From NCBI RefSeq assembly GCF_003047295.1, contig NZ_PZYZ01000004.1:186001-250000 (forward strand): 64,000 nucleotides of DNA, read 5' to 3'. The position numbers and the translations under genes were made by a program. Source of the DNA: Nocardioides sediminis. GTDB lineage: Bacteria; Actinomycetota; Actinomycetes; Propionibacteriales; Nocardioidaceae. Shown one piece after another: positions 29,601 to 37,646 of this stretch (the first letter of the stretch is position 1; each line of letters begins with the position of its first letter). Below the pieces are notes generated by a model that saw only the letters and a list, made by a program, of their open reading frames with translations, ran no database searches and was not told the origin of the DNA.

Positions 29601-29943
29601 TGAGCGCCTCGAAGCCGCTCTCACCCAGGCAGCCGTCGATCACCTCCAGCAGCGGCCACGCGAGGCGGTCGGGCTCCCACGGGTCGTCGGCGTCCTGGCC
29701 CTGCAGCATCGCGACCAGCGAGTGCGGGGTCACGAAGTCGACCCCCGCGCACACGCCGTCGCCCGTGCGGGCGCCGACCCCGAGCCGGTGCGACAACCGC
29801 TGGGTCACCCACCGCTCCACCCCGCGGGCAGGCACCACCACGACCTCCCGCGCGAACGGGTCGTCGAGCGGCGTCGCCAGCAGGGCGGCGAGCCCGTCGG
29901 CCAGCGCGTCGGTGCGCTCGGCGACGTGGAGGTGCAGGGCCAT
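26599..29943 (-). CDS. recC: Exodeoxyribonuclease V gamma subunit
   Basis: 1114-residue RecC, the subunit that holds RecB and RecD together and recognises Chi in E. coli. The start ALHLHVAERTDALADGLAALL and the family segments VVVPARGVERWVTQRLS (about 38-54), EPRDILVMCPDIESYAPLISAGF (about 375) and VPHRVVCLVGLDDGVFPR (about 640) are characteristic. The frame stays open to 30111, but the ATG at 29943 starts the conserved region. A -10-like CAGGGT is 6 nt before it. It is the first gene of the overlapping recC-recB-recD operon and diverges from a HAD hydrolase gene. Confidence 0.93.
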   Translation of the reverse strand: MALHLHVAERTDALADGLAALLATPLDDPFAREVVVVPARGVERWVTQRLSHRLGVGARTGDGVCAGVDFVTPHSLVAMLQGQDADDPWEPDRLAWPLLEVIDGCLGESGFEALSRHLGHLDPGAERKARRYAVARRLAGLFASYSLQRPALVTDWREERDTDGAGGTLDADLRWQAELWRRLVAHVGARPPDVRHAHTVTRLREGGGDLDLPPRLSLFGHTRLPTTEVDLLRALGELRDVHLWLPQPSVALWRALSGTAAQGPVPRTADTSADRVDHPLLASLGRDARELRRGLGEATVTVAEPPATPETLLGWLQHDLRANSTPDPDLRSRRTAVDRSVQVHACHGAARQVDVLREVLVGLLQDDPTLEPRDILVMCPDIESYAPLISAGFGLADVTADGAGHPAHQLRVRLADRALGATNPLLGVAAALVELAAGRLTATQVLDLAGADPVRARFGWGDDDLERITHWVAEAGIRWGYDAAHRQAFGVPVDANTWRFGMRRVLLGAAMSGQGHRFVGGTLPIDDVGDGDLELAGRFAELVDRLHDFTERARTAQTVEEWTTAISAGVHRLTTTATADVWQVAQFDREIGRISASVSGTATTLRHADVRALLQHRLRGRPTRSNFRTGTLTVCTMVPMRSVPHRVVCLVGLDDGVFPRIASVDGDDVLARRPLTGERDLRSEDRQLLLDAIGAATETLVVTYTGHGEHNGAARPPAVPLGELLDALDRTAAGPVRDRVLVHHPLQPFDEDNLVPGRLGGPQPFTFDQTALAGALAARRPRIEVRELVPEPLPRPDTAGDVALADLQDFFKHPVRGFFRGRLRVSTPYGADEAKDAVPIVLDGLEQWAVGDRLVGDVLAGADPQTGMLAEQLRGLLPPGQLGVGVLTSVVQKVRPLVTHGLSLRTGPARSLDVDIDLGDRRLTGTVGNVWGNNLVSVSYSSLGAKHRLAAWIDALALAAGHPDENWTAHTIGKHRTGGQVAMVRPLAEHEARDWLRQLVDVHDRGLCEPLPLPVKTSLAYAEDYRYALAGRDADPDAKADREWTTPRFNESGFPREDQDAWHVRAFGEDPPYSVLTAPLRGDETGPAPHRLAHYAWLTWGPLLSDGRELVRSL

Positions 29944-30005
29944 GGCGTCACCCTGCCATCCGGCACCGACAGCGCCCGTCAGGGACACTGCCGGGACCAT
30001 CGGAC

Positions 30006-30011
30006 TACCGT
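30006..30011 (+). promoter_or_regulatory. -10 box, leaderless promoter of the HAD gene
   Basis: TACCGT ends 6 nt before the ATG at 30018. No Shine-Dalgarno sequence is present. Confidence 0.5.
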
Positions 30012-30017
30012 CGTGGC

Positions 30018-30683
30018 ATGGACTCCCCGGTCGCGCTCCTGGACATCGACGGCACCCTCGTGGACTCGACGTACCACCACGCGATCGCGTGGCACCGCGC
30101 CTTCGCGGCACACGACGTCGACGTCCCGCTGTGGCGGGTGCACCGCTCGATCGGGATGGGCGGCGACAAGCTCGTCACCGAGGTCGCGGGTGCCCGGGTC
30201 GAGGCCGCGCACGGGGACGCCCTGCGAGAGCGGTGGCACGAGGAGTACGCCGCGCTGCTCGACGACGTCGCGCCGCTCGCCGGGGCGTCGGACCTCGTCG
30301 CGGACCTGCACGGCCGCGGGTTCCACGTCGTGCTCGCGTCCTCGGGGGCGGCCCGCTTCAGCGAGCATGCCGTCGACCTGCTGGGCGTCGGCGACGAGGT
30401 CGCGGCGGTGACGTCGTCGGACGACGCCGAGGAGTCCAAGCCCGAGGCCGACATCCTCGCCGTCGCGCTCGACCGGGTCGACGGCCAGCGTGCTGTCGTC
30501 GTCGGCGACACGCCGTACGACGTCGAGGCCGCGTCACGCCTCGGGCTCGCGTGCGTGGGACTGCTGACCGGCGGCTACTCGCGCGCGGAGCTCGAGGAGT
30601 CCGGTGCCGCCCGCGTCGTGGAGTCCCCGGCCGACCTCGTCGGCCTCGACTGGGAGGCCCTGGTCCGGCCGGCCCGCCGCTAG
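30018..30683 (+). CDS. HAD family hydrolase (phosphoglycolate phosphatase-like)
   Basis: 221-residue haloacid-dehalogenase-fold phosphatase with a helical cap. Motif I is LLDIDGTLVDST (nucleophile Asp9, acid Asp11), motif II is LASSG at about residue 110, the Lys of motif III is in SKPEADI (about 141), and motif IV is VVGDTPYDVEAA (about 162). The cap spans about residues 16-80. Members act on small phosphate esters such as phosphoglycolate or sugar phosphates; this substrate is not assigned. It is convergent with the CsbD-like gene across a hairpin. Confidence 0.9.
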   Translation: MDSPVALLDIDGTLVDSTYHHAIAWHRAFAAHDVDVPLWRVHRSIGMGGDKLVTEVAGARVEAAHGDALRERWHEEYAALLDDVAPLAGASDLVADLHGRGFHVVLASSGAARFSEHAVDLLGVGDEVAAVTSSDDAEESKPEADILAVALDRVDGQRAVVVGDTPYDVEAASRLGLACVGLLTGGYSRAELEESGAARVVESPADLVGLDWEALVRPARR

Positions 30684-30700
30684 GGGACCCGGACATGGGA

Positions 30701-30732
30701 CGAGGGACACCGACCCCCATCGATGTCCCTCG
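30701..30732. terminator. Bidirectional terminator hairpin
   Basis: CGAGGGACA (30701-30709) pairs perfectly with TGTCCCTCG (30724-30732) around a 14-nt loop, between the convergent HAD and CsbD-like genes. Confidence 0.6.
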
Positions 30733-30766
30733 CTGACCGCCCGTACGGCGATCCGTCCCCGCGGGG

Positions 30767-30940
30767 TCAGTGCTTGAAGGCGTCCTTGACCTTCTCGCCG
30801 GCCTGCTTGACGTCGGCCTTGGCCTGGTCGCCCTTGCCCTCGGCCTCGAGGCGCTCGTTGTCGGTCGCCCTGCCGGTGGCCTCCTTGCCCTTGCCGGTGG
30901 CGTCCTCGGCAGCGTTCTTGATCTTGTCGTCAAGACCCAT
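30767..30940 (-). CDS. CsbD family small stress protein
   Basis: 57-residue protein starting MGLDDKIKNAAEDATGKGKE and ending in DVKQAGEKVKDAFKH. The repeated Ala/Gly/Lys/Glu amphipathic pattern and the KGKEATGRAT core are those of the CsbD family, small hydrophilic proteins induced by general or osmotic stress in many bacteria. Their molecular role is not established. The ATG at 30940 is preceded by GAGGTG at good spacing. Confidence 0.85.
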   Translation of the reverse strand: MGLDDKIKNAAEDATGKGKEATGRATDNERLEAEGKGDQAKADVKQAGEKVKDAFKH

Positions 30941-31041
30941 GACTCACACCTCGTCCTCGTCAGTGCTTCCCGGACGGACCGGGCTCGTCTCCGAACCTGC
31001 CACCCGCTCGGTCGTGATCCAACACCCCTCCGGGTGGTGCA

Positions 31042-31078
31042 CCGACGGCCGCCGCCTCGTGGTCGCGACGGCCGTCGG
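31042..31078 (-). terminator. Terminator of the subtilase gene
   Basis: CCGACGGCCG (31042-31051) pairs perfectly with CGGCCGTCGG (31069-31078) around a 17-nt loop, about 40 nt beyond the minus-strand protease stop. A smaller CACCC/GGGTG hairpin follows. The rest of 30941-31116 holds nothing recognisable. Confidence 0.55.
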
Positions 31079-31116
31079 GCCCCGGGGGGCGGGGTCAGCG
31101 TCTGGTCAGCGCCGGG

Positions 31117-32601
31117 TCAGCGCACCGCCTGCGCGGCGGCCACGACGTCGACGAGGCCGTAGCCCTTGTCGTAGGACGTCGTCCCCAGCGGCGCCGGCTC
31201 GTAGGCCGCGCCGTCGCTGTACTTGTAGGCCGTTGACTTCATCGCGTCCTCGACCTGGGCCGGCGTGGCCGACGGGTTGGCCTGGAAGAGCTGGGCCGCG
31301 ATGCCGGCGATGTGCGGTGCTGCCATCGACGTACCGCTGATCGTGTTGAACGTGCCCACGTCGAGGAGGCCAGGACCGTTCTCCGGCGCGAGCCCGGTCG
31401 AGCAGATCGGCAGGTAGAGGCGGCACGAGGAGGTGATGTTCTCGCCGGGCGCCGAGATGTCGGGGTACGTCGACTGGTCGCCGTCCTTGCCGCGCGAGCT
31501 GAACTCGGAGACCACGCCGTCCCGGGTGCCGGTGTCCTGGTCGTAGTAGGACGCCACGGAGATGATCCCGCCGGTCGGGTCCATGCCGGGCGGGTTGGAC
31601 AGGCTCTCCGAGCCGTCCCCGCCGTCGTTGCCGTTGGCCCACACCGTCACGACGCCGTCGGCAGCGAGCGCGCGCTGCAGCTTGACGGTGGCCGACTCGG
31701 GGTCGAACTCGCCGCCGCCGCTGGGCCCGTAGGAGTTGTTGGTGACCTTGATGGGCGGGCACTCCGCGGCCGGCACGTCGGCGCCACAGGGCGCCTCGTG
31801 ATTCTCCAGCACCCAGTTGAGCGCCGCGTCGGCGCCGATGATGAAGAGGCCGGCGCCGGTGGAGAGGGACACGAGCTTGGCGCCCGGGGCGGCGCCCTGG
31901 AGCTCCTTGCCGTCGCTGAGCGTGACGGGGTTACCCGCGACGATGCCGTTGACGTGGGTGCCGTGGCCGCCGACGGAGAGGGTGTCGGTGTCGACGCTGT
32001 TCGGCACCTCCTGCACCGAGCAGAACGCCTCGAGCGGGTCGCACAGCGTCTTGAGGTTGGCGACCACGGCGCTGCTGCCGTCGGCCTCCGTGAAGTAGGG
32101 GTGGGTGGGGTCGACGCCGGAGTCGATGACCGCGACGCTGACGCCGTTGCCGGTGAGCCTCTCGCCGTCCGCGCCGGTGAGGGTCTGGGTGGCCTCGTAG
32201 CCACGCGTGGCGATGTTGCTGGTGTCCTGGAAGAGGTCGATCGGCTGGTTGCCCTCGACGTAGGTCACGCCCGGCTCCGCGCGCACCGCCTGCACCTGGC
32301 TGCCGGTGCCGGTGGCGACCACGACGCCGATGCGGTCGAAGGACGTCACGGCCGTCATGCCGGTCGCGGCGACCGCGTCGCGGGCCTGCTGGAGCGTGGC
32401 GCCGTGCACCATCACCGAGGTCGGTACACCGGCGCCCAGGCTGGTCAGCTCGTCGGCGAGGTGGGCCGAGACGTTGGCCCGGTCACCCTGTACGGCGTCC
32501 TGTCCGGCGGCGGTGGCCGTCGGGGCCGCGAGGCCCGCCGAGGCGACGAGCGCGGCGGCGCCCACGGCCAGGCCCGCCACCCGAGTGGTCTTGGTCAGCA
32601 C
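31117..32601 (-). CDS. Secreted S8 family serine peptidase (subtilase)
   Basis: 494-residue exported subtilisin-type protease. A Sec signal peptide occupies about residues 1-32 (basic start, hydrophobic core, ending in TATAA). An I9-like propeptide (SVMVHGATLQQARDAV... VTYVEGNQPIDL) precedes the peptidase domain. The catalytic triad is Asp160 (VAVIDSGVD), His213 (GGHGTHVNG) and Ser425 (SGTSMAAPH), with the oxyanion Asn in TNNSYGPSG. The frame is open up to 33012, but GTG 32601 has a strong ribosome site (GAGGAGGGA) and begins the signal peptide. It may feed peptides to the divergent oligopeptide importer; this is inference from position. Confidence 0.94.
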   Translation of the reverse strand: MLTKTTRVAGLAVGAAALVASAGLAAPTATAAGQDAVQGDRANVSAHLADELTSLGAGVPTSVMVHGATLQQARDAVAATGMTAVTSFDRIGVVVATGTGSQVQAVRAEPGVTYVEGNQPIDLFQDTSNIATRGYEATQTLTGADGERLTGNGVSVAVIDSGVDPTHPYFTEADGSSAVVANLKTLCDPLEAFCSVQEVPNSVDTDTLSVGGHGTHVNGIVAGNPVTLSDGKELQGAAPGAKLVSLSTGAGLFIIGADAALNWVLENHEAPCGADVPAAECPPIKVTNNSYGPSGGGEFDPESATVKLQRALAADGVVTVWANGNDGGDGSESLSNPPGMDPTGGIISVASYYDQDTGTRDGVVSEFSSRGKDGDQSTYPDISAPGENITSSCRLYLPICSTGLAPENGPGLLDVGTFNTISGTSMAAPHIAGIAAQLFQANPSATPAQVEDAMKSTAYKYSDGAAYEPAPLGTTSYDKGYGLVDVVAAAQAVR

Positions 32602-32709
32602 GATCCGGTCCCTCCTCGCCCCGCCGCGTGGCTGCGGTGCGACCCGGGTCGGCCGGGTCACGGGGCGATGCCGGGCACAACGAGCCGGAGCGCTTCGGGT
32701 CACGCGGGG

Positions 32710-32725
32710 TAGCCACGGGTGGCTA
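32710..32725. promoter_or_regulatory. Palindromic operator candidate
   Basis: TAGCCAC-GG-GTGGCTA is a perfect dyad with 7-bp arms between the divergent protease and peptide-transporter genes. The cognate regulator is unknown. Confidence 0.35.
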
Positions 32726-32751
32726 GTCCTCAGGCGGGCAGACGTAGTCCG

Positions 32752-32824
32752 GTCGTGTCGCCACCGTGTCCCCGTCGTGTCCTTTCCCGGGCTAGAGTGC
32801 GCCCACCCAGTGACGTGGGTCACG
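32752..32824 (+). promoter_or_regulatory. Promoter region of the peptide ABC operon
   Basis: Two exact copies of GTCGTGTC (32752-32759 and 32774-32781) lie 22 bp apart, about two helical turns. The -10-like TAGAGT is at 32793-32798. A Crp-like dyad AGTGA-N6-TCACG (32809-32824) follows, close to the expected start of transcription. No good -35 is seen; the second repeat occupies that position. Confidence 0.4.
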
Positions 32825-32881
32825 TTCCGCGCCCGTCCGGCGTGGAGGTGCACCGCGACCGATGAGTGAGGTGTTGACCAG

Positions 32882-34552
32882 ATGAGAAGAGTCCGCAAGT
32901 TGGCCTCCGCGGCAGCCGTGGGGGCGCTCGCGCTGACCATGGTGTCGTGCGCCGAGTCCGAGCGTGGCGAGGGTGGCGGCGGTGAGGGCGGGGGCGGCGA
33001 GTCGACCTTCACCTTCGGTGCCGCGGGGGCGCCGGAGATGTTCGACCCGCTCTACGCCACCGACGGCGAGACGTTCCGCGTCACCCGCCAGATGTTCCAG
33101 GGGCTGCTGGGCATCGAGCCGGGCAGCGCCGAGGTGATTCCGGAGCTGGCGACCGAGTGGACCTCCAACGAGGAGGGCACCGAGTGGACGTTCACGCTCC
33201 GCGACGACGTGACCTTCCACGACGGCGAGCCCTTCAACGCCGAAGCCGTCTGTGCCAACTTCGAGCGGATGTACGACCAGAACGAGGCCGGCCGCGTGGC
33301 GGCGGAGTACTGGGGCTACGTCATGGGCTCGTTCTCCGACGATCCCGACGGCTCGCTCTACCAGGGCTGCGAGGCCGCGGACGAGTTCGAGGCGGTCGTG
33401 ACCATCAGCCGGTCCACGTCCGGCTTCCCGACGATGCTGACGCTGGCCTCGCTGGTGATGCAGTCCCCGGCGGCGATGGAGGCCGGTGACGCCAACGGCA
33501 TCGAGGCCCAGGGTGAGGGCTTCGCCTTCCCGGAGTACGCGCAGAACCCGGTCGGCACGGGTCCGTTCAAGTTCGTCGAGTACGACCAGGCCGACGGCAC
33601 CGTCAGTCTCGAGGCCTTCGACGACTACTGGGGCGACGCGCCGGCCTCCTCGGAGCTCGTCTTCCGCGTGATCCCCGACGAGAGCACCCGTCGTCAGGAG
33701 CTCGAGGCCGGCAGCATCGACGGCTACGACTTCCCCAACCCCGCTGACTGGTCCGGCCTGGAGGAGAGCGGCAACTCCGTCGAGGTCCGCGACCCGTTCA
33801 ACATCTTCTACCTCGGCCTCAACCCGGAGGCCAACCCGCAGCTCAAGGACCTCAAGGTCCGCCAGGCGCTCTACCACGCGCTCAACCGCGAGCAGCTCGT
33901 CCAGACGCAGCTGCCCGAGGGTGCAGAGGTCGCCACGCAGTTCATGCCGTCCACGGTCAGTGGCTACAACACCGAGCTCGCTGCCTACGAGCACGACCCC
34001 CAGCGTGCCCGGCAGCTCCTCCAGGAGGCCGGTGCCGAGGGAATGACGCTGACCTTCGCCTACCCGACCGAGGTCAGCCGGCCCTACATGCCGGACCCGC
34101 AGCAGCTCTACGAAGCCCTGCGCACCAACCTCGAGGAGGTCGGCATCAACGTCGACGTCAAGACGGCCTCCTGGAACGGCGGCTACCTCGACAACGTGAC
34201 CGCCGGCAAGTACGACGCCTACCTGCTCGGCTGGACCGGTGACTACGACTCCGCGTTCAACTTCGTCGGCACGTTCTTCGGCAACCTCAAGGAGAACGAC
34301 TTCGGCACCGAGGTCATGCCGTGGGGCAAGCAGCTCGCCGACGACCTCCAGGCGGCCGACGCGGTCGTGGACGAGGACGAGCGGGCCGCAGCCTTCGAGG
34401 AGATCAACCGGCAGATCATGGAGGAGTACCTCCCCGGCCTGCCGATCAGCCACTCGCCGCCCGCGCTCGTCGTGGGACCCGACGTGGAGGGTTTGATCCC
34501 GAGCCCGCTGACGGCCGAGGAGTTCAGCACGGTCAGCGTCGGTGGTCAGTGA
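32882..34552 (+). CDS. Oligopeptide/dipeptide ABC transporter substrate-binding lipoprotein
   Basis: 556-residue family 5 solute-binding protein (DppA/OppA type) that captures peptides outside the membrane. The lipoprotein signal ends in MVSC (Cys23) and is followed by a Gly/Glu-rich linker. Family landmarks are LYATDGETFRVTRQMFQGLLG at about residues 57-77, ELATEWTSNEEGTEWTFTLR, VGTGPFKFVEYDQ, and VRQALYHALNRE. The ATG at 32882 follows GTGAGGTG. It heads a five-gene importer operon and is separated from the permease gene by a strong hairpin, which often allows more binding protein than membrane parts to be made. Confidence 0.94.
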   Translation: MRRVRKLASAAAVGALALTMVSCAESERGEGGGGEGGGGESTFTFGAAGAPEMFDPLYATDGETFRVTRQMFQGLLGIEPGSAEVIPELATEWTSNEEGTEWTFTLRDDVTFHDGEPFNAEAVCANFERMYDQNEAGRVAAEYWGYVMGSFSDDPDGSLYQGCEAADEFEAVVTISRSTSGFPTMLTLASLVMQSPAAMEAGDANGIEAQGEGFAFPEYAQNPVGTGPFKFVEYDQADGTVSLEAFDDYWGDAPASSELVFRVIPDESTRRQELEAGSIDGYDFPNPADWSGLEESGNSVEVRDPFNIFYLGLNPEANPQLKDLKVRQALYHALNREQLVQTQLPEGAEVATQFMPSTVSGYNTELAAYEHDPQRARQLLQEAGAEGMTLTFAYPTEVSRPYMPDPQQLYEALRTNLEEVGINVDVKTASWNGGYLDNVTAGKYDAYLLGWTGDYDSAFNFVGTFFGNLKENDFGTEVMPWGKQLADDLQAADAVVDEDERAAAFEEINRQIMEEYLPGLPISHSPPALVVGPDVEGLIPSPLTAEEFSTVSVGGQ

Positions 34553-34577
34553 GAGCCGCCTGACGCCGACGACATGA

Positions 34578-34616
34578 GGTCGAGGGGGGTCACCACTACG
34601 GTGGCTCCCCTCGACC
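34578..34616 (+). other. Intercistronic hairpin after the binding-protein gene
   Basis: GGTCGAGGGG (34578-34587) pairs perfectly with CCCCTCGACC (34607-34616), and the inner part pairs further. It lies between the substrate-binding gene and the first permease gene. It could act as a partial terminator or protect the upstream mRNA. Confidence 0.6.
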
Positions 34617-34647
34617 CCGTCCGACACATCACCTCTGGGAGCTCGTA

Positions 34648-35658
34648 GTGGTCCGTTTCATCGTGCGCCGCATCCTGCAGATGGCCGGTGTGCTGGTGGC
34701 CCTGTCCATGCTCTTGTTCGTGTGGCTCAAGGCGCTGCCGGGTGGCCCGGTGTCGGCCATCCTGGGCGAGCGCGCCACACCCGCGCGGCGCGAGGCCCTC
34801 GAGGCGGCCCTGGGGCTCGACCAGCCGGTCTACGTCCAGTACATCCGCTTCGTGCAACGAGCACTGCGAGGCGATTTCGGCGCCTCGACCGCCGTGATTC
34901 CCGGGGAGGACGCCTTCCAGGTGTTCCTCATCCGACTCCCAGCGACCATCGAGCTGGCCATCTGCGCCATGGTGCTCGCCGTCGCGCTCGGCATCCCACT
35001 CGGGTACCTTGCGGCGCGCCGCAAGGGATCTCCCCTCGACTCGAGCCTGGTGGTGTTCTCCCTCATCGGCGTGGCCGTCCCCGTCTTCTTCACTGCCTTC
35101 CTCCTGAAGTACTTCGTCGCGGTCGAGTGGAACCTGCTGCCCGTCTCGGGCAAGCAGGACGCCAGCCTGGACGCGACCCGCGTCACCGGTCTGCTCATCC
35201 TCGACGGGCTGCTCACCCGCGAGTGGGACGCGGCCTGGGACGCGGTCCGCCACCTCATCCTCCCGGCGGTGGCGCTGGCGACGATCCCCTTCGCCATCAT
35301 CTTCCGCATCACGCGTGCCTCCGTGCTCGACACCATGGACGCCGACTTCGTCCGCACGGCCGAGGCCAAGGGTCTCGAGGCCAAGGTGATCCGGAGCCGG
35401 CACGTGCTCCGCAACGCGATGCTGCCGGTGGTCACGGTCATCGGGCTCTCTCTCGGAGGGCTGCTCGCGGGCGCCATCCTGACCGAGACCGTGTTCTCCT
35501 ACCCCGGCATCGGGGACGCGATCTACCAGAGCCAGCGCGACAAGGACTACGCCGTGCTCACCGTGCTCATCCTGGCCGCGGCGGCCATCTTCGTGATCAT
35601 CAACCTGCTCGTGGACATCGCCTACGCGGTCCTCGACCCCCGGATCAGGACGAGGTGA
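34648..35658 (+). CDS. Peptide ABC transporter permease, DppB-like
   Basis: 336-residue inner-membrane permease of the DppB/OppB family with about six transmembrane segments. The N-terminal segment RFIVRRILQMAGVLVALSML and the large external loop (about 30-95) are typical. The EAA loop that contacts the ATPases reads DFVRTAEAKGLEAKVIRSRHVLRNA at about residues 232-256, followed by a segment ending in FSYPGIGDAIYQS. Start is GTG 34648 after GGGAGCTC. It pairs with the DppC-like permease encoded 4 nt downstream. Confidence 0.94.
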   Translation: MVRFIVRRILQMAGVLVALSMLLFVWLKALPGGPVSAILGERATPARREALEAALGLDQPVYVQYIRFVQRALRGDFGASTAVIPGEDAFQVFLIRLPATIELAICAMVLAVALGIPLGYLAARRKGSPLDSSLVVFSLIGVAVPVFFTAFLLKYFVAVEWNLLPVSGKQDASLDATRVTGLLILDGLLTREWDAAWDAVRHLILPAVALATIPFAIIFRITRASVLDTMDADFVRTAEAKGLEAKVIRSRHVLRNAMLPVVTVIGLSLGGLLAGAILTETVFSYPGIGDAIYQSQRDKDYAVLTVLILAAAAIFVIINLLVDIAYAVLDPRIRTR

Positions 35659-35662
35659 CCCG

Positions 35663-36607
35663 ATGACCTCCTACGGAGACCGCCGCAGGGAGCGGATCGA
35701 CGACCTGGCCGCCGCGGCGTCGGTCGACGAGACCCCGGGAGTCTCGCTGATCGCCAGCGCGTGGCGGCGGCTCCGCCGCGACCCGATCTTCCTCGTCGGC
35801 CTCGCCATCACGGTGGCCTTCATCATCCTCGCCGTCATCTCGCCGTGGATCGCGCCGCACGACCCGGCCTCTGCGCCGCTCCTGGACAAGGTCCGCCCGC
35901 AGACCAACCCCGTGCCGGGCCCCGAGCCGGGCTTCCCGCTGGGCGGCGACGACCGTGGTCGGGACCTCCTCTCGCGGTTGCTGGTGGGCAGCCGCCAGAC
36001 CCTGGTCGTCGGAGTGTTCGCCACCATCTTCGGCCTCCTCGGCGGGATGGCCCTCGGCATCCTCGCCGGCTCGTTCGGCGGAGCGGTCGACTCGATCGTG
36101 ATGCGCATCGTCGACGTGATGCTCTCCGTGCCCTCGTTGCTGCTGGCCTTCACGATCGCCGCGCTGGCCGCCCGGCCGGGCCAGACGACGCTGATCATCG
36201 CCATCGCGATCATCCAGGTGCCGATCTTCGCCCGGCTGCTCCGCGGCTCGATGCTCGGGCAACGCGCCAGCGACCACGTGCTGGCCGCCCGCGCGCTCGG
36301 CGTCAAGCGGCGCGCCATCGTCTTCCGGCACATGCTCCCCAACTCCATGGGCCCGGTGATCGTGCAGGCGACGCTGGTGCTCGCGATCGCCATCATCGAC
36401 GCGGCGGCGCTTTCGTTCCTCGGCCTCGGCAGCCCCGACGACCGCCAGCCCGAGTGGGGCCAGATGCTGGGCCGCTCGCAGGAGTTCATCTACGACCACC
36501 CGCACCTGGCCGTCTACCCCGCGCTGTGCATCATCGTCGTCGCCCTCGGCTTCACGCTGATGGGCGAGTCGATGCGCGAGGCCCTCGACCCCAAGACCAG
36601 GAGGTGA
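35663..36607 (+). CDS. Peptide ABC transporter permease, DppC-like
   Basis: 314-residue DppC/OppC-type permease. It has an N-terminal cytoplasmic stretch, one transmembrane segment (about 46-68), then the substrate-gating loop FPLGGDDRGRDLLSRLLVGSR (about 92-112) and five further membrane segments. The EAA loop is DHVLAARALGVKRRAIVFRHMLPN (about 205-230). The ATG at 35663 lies 4 nt after the dppB-like stop, with GAGGTGA as ribosome site. Confidence 0.94.
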   Translation: MTSYGDRRRERIDDLAAAASVDETPGVSLIASAWRRLRRDPIFLVGLAITVAFIILAVISPWIAPHDPASAPLLDKVRPQTNPVPGPEPGFPLGGDDRGRDLLSRLLVGSRQTLVVGVFATIFGLLGGMALGILAGSFGGAVDSIVMRIVDVMLSVPSLLLAFTIAALAARPGQTTLIIAIAIIQVPIFARLLRGSMLGQRASDHVLAARALGVKRRAIVFRHMLPNSMGPVIVQATLVLAIAIIDAAALSFLGLGSPDDRQPEWGQMLGRSQEFIYDHPHLAVYPALCIIVVALGFTLMGESMREALDPKTRR

Positions 36608-36611
36608 CGCG

Positions 36612-37646
36612 GTGAGCGCCACGATGAGCCTGAAGGACGACGCCACGCCGTCGACCGGCCCGCTGCTGTCCGTCGAGGACCTCCGGGTCACCTTCCAGCG
36701 ACACGGGGAGAAGCCGTTCACGGCCGTCGACGGCGTGTCCTTCGACGTGCACCCCGGCCAGACCGTCGGCCTCGTGGGCGAGTCCGGCTGCGGCAAGTCC
36801 GTCACCTCGCTGGCCCTCATGGGCCTGCTGCCCAAACGTGGCAACCGGGTCGAGGGGAGGGCGACGTACGAGGGCACGGACCTGCTCTCCCTCTCCGACA
36901 AGGAGATGCGCGACCGGCGGGGCCGCGACATCGCGATGATCTTCCAGGACCCCCTGTCCTCGCTCAACCCGGTGGTCTCGATCGGCATCCAGGTCACCGA
37001 GGTCATGGAGCGGCACCAGGGGATGAGCCGCAAGGACGCCATGCCCCGCGCGCGCGACCTGCTCGAGCGGGTGGGCATCCCCGACCCGAACGCCCGGCTC
37101 AAGAACTACCCCCACCAGCTCAGCGGCGGCATGCGTCAGCGCGCACTGATCGCGATGGCGCTGGCCTGCGAGCCGCGGCTGCTGATCGCCGACGAGCCGA
37201 CCACGGCACTGGACGTCACCATCCAGGCCCAGATCCTGGCGCTGCTCAAGGAGCTCGTGCAGGACACCGGCACGGCCCTCATCATGATCACCCACGACCT
37301 CGGCGTCGTCGCCGGCCTCTGCGACGAGGTCAACGTGCTCTACGCGGGGCGCATCGTCGAGCGCGGTGACCGGCACCGGCTCTTCGCGCGGCCCCGTCAC
37401 CCCTACACGCACGGTCTGCTGTCCTCGATCCCGCGGCTGGACTCGCCCCGTGGCGAGAAGCTCACCCCGATCACCGGCTCGGTCTCCGACAACCTGCCCT
37501 GGACGTCCGCGTGCGCCTTCGCCCCGCGGTGCTCCCACGCCCTGGACGTCTGTCGACAGGAGTCGCCGCCGTGGGAGTGGGAGAGCGACGGCCGAGGGCT
37601 GCGATGCTTCAACCCCGTCGACCCCGAGGAGGTCCGCCGTGGCTGA
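36612..37646 (+). CDS. Peptide ABC transporter ATP-binding protein, DppD-like
   Basis: 344-residue ABC ATPase. Walker A is [11 protein letters not shown] (about 50-60), Q-loop [11 protein letters not shown], signature [15 protein letters not shown], Walker [13 protein letters not shown], and switch His in [10 protein letters not shown]. The C-terminal oligopeptide/dipeptide extension carries four cysteines around [16 protein letters not shown] (about 295-310) that can bind an iron-sulfur cluster in this family. The GTG at 36612 has AGGAGGTGA before it. It overlaps the second ATPase gene by 8 nt. Confidence 0.94.
   Translation: MSATMSLKDDATPSTGPLLSVEDLRVTFQRHGEKPFTAVDGVSFDVHPGQTVGLVGESGCGKSVTSLALMGLLPKRGNRVEGRATYEGTDLLSLSDKEMRDRRGRDIAMIFQDPLSSLNPVVSIGIQVTEVMERHQGMSRKDAMPRARDLLERVGIPDPNARLKNYPHQLSGGMRQRALIAMALACEPRLLIADEPTTALDVTIQAQILALLKELVQDTGTALIMITHDLGVVAGLCDEVNVLYAGRIVERGDRHRLFARPRHPYTHGLLSSIPRLDSPRGEKLTPITGSVSDNLPWTSACAFAPRCSHALDVCRQESPPWEWESDGRGLRCFNPVDPEEVRRG

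Noticed and set aside
32602..33012. N-terminal extension of the subtilase.
   Set aside because: GTG 32601 has a strong ribosome site and begins the signal peptide; the extension runs through promoter elements of the divergent gene.
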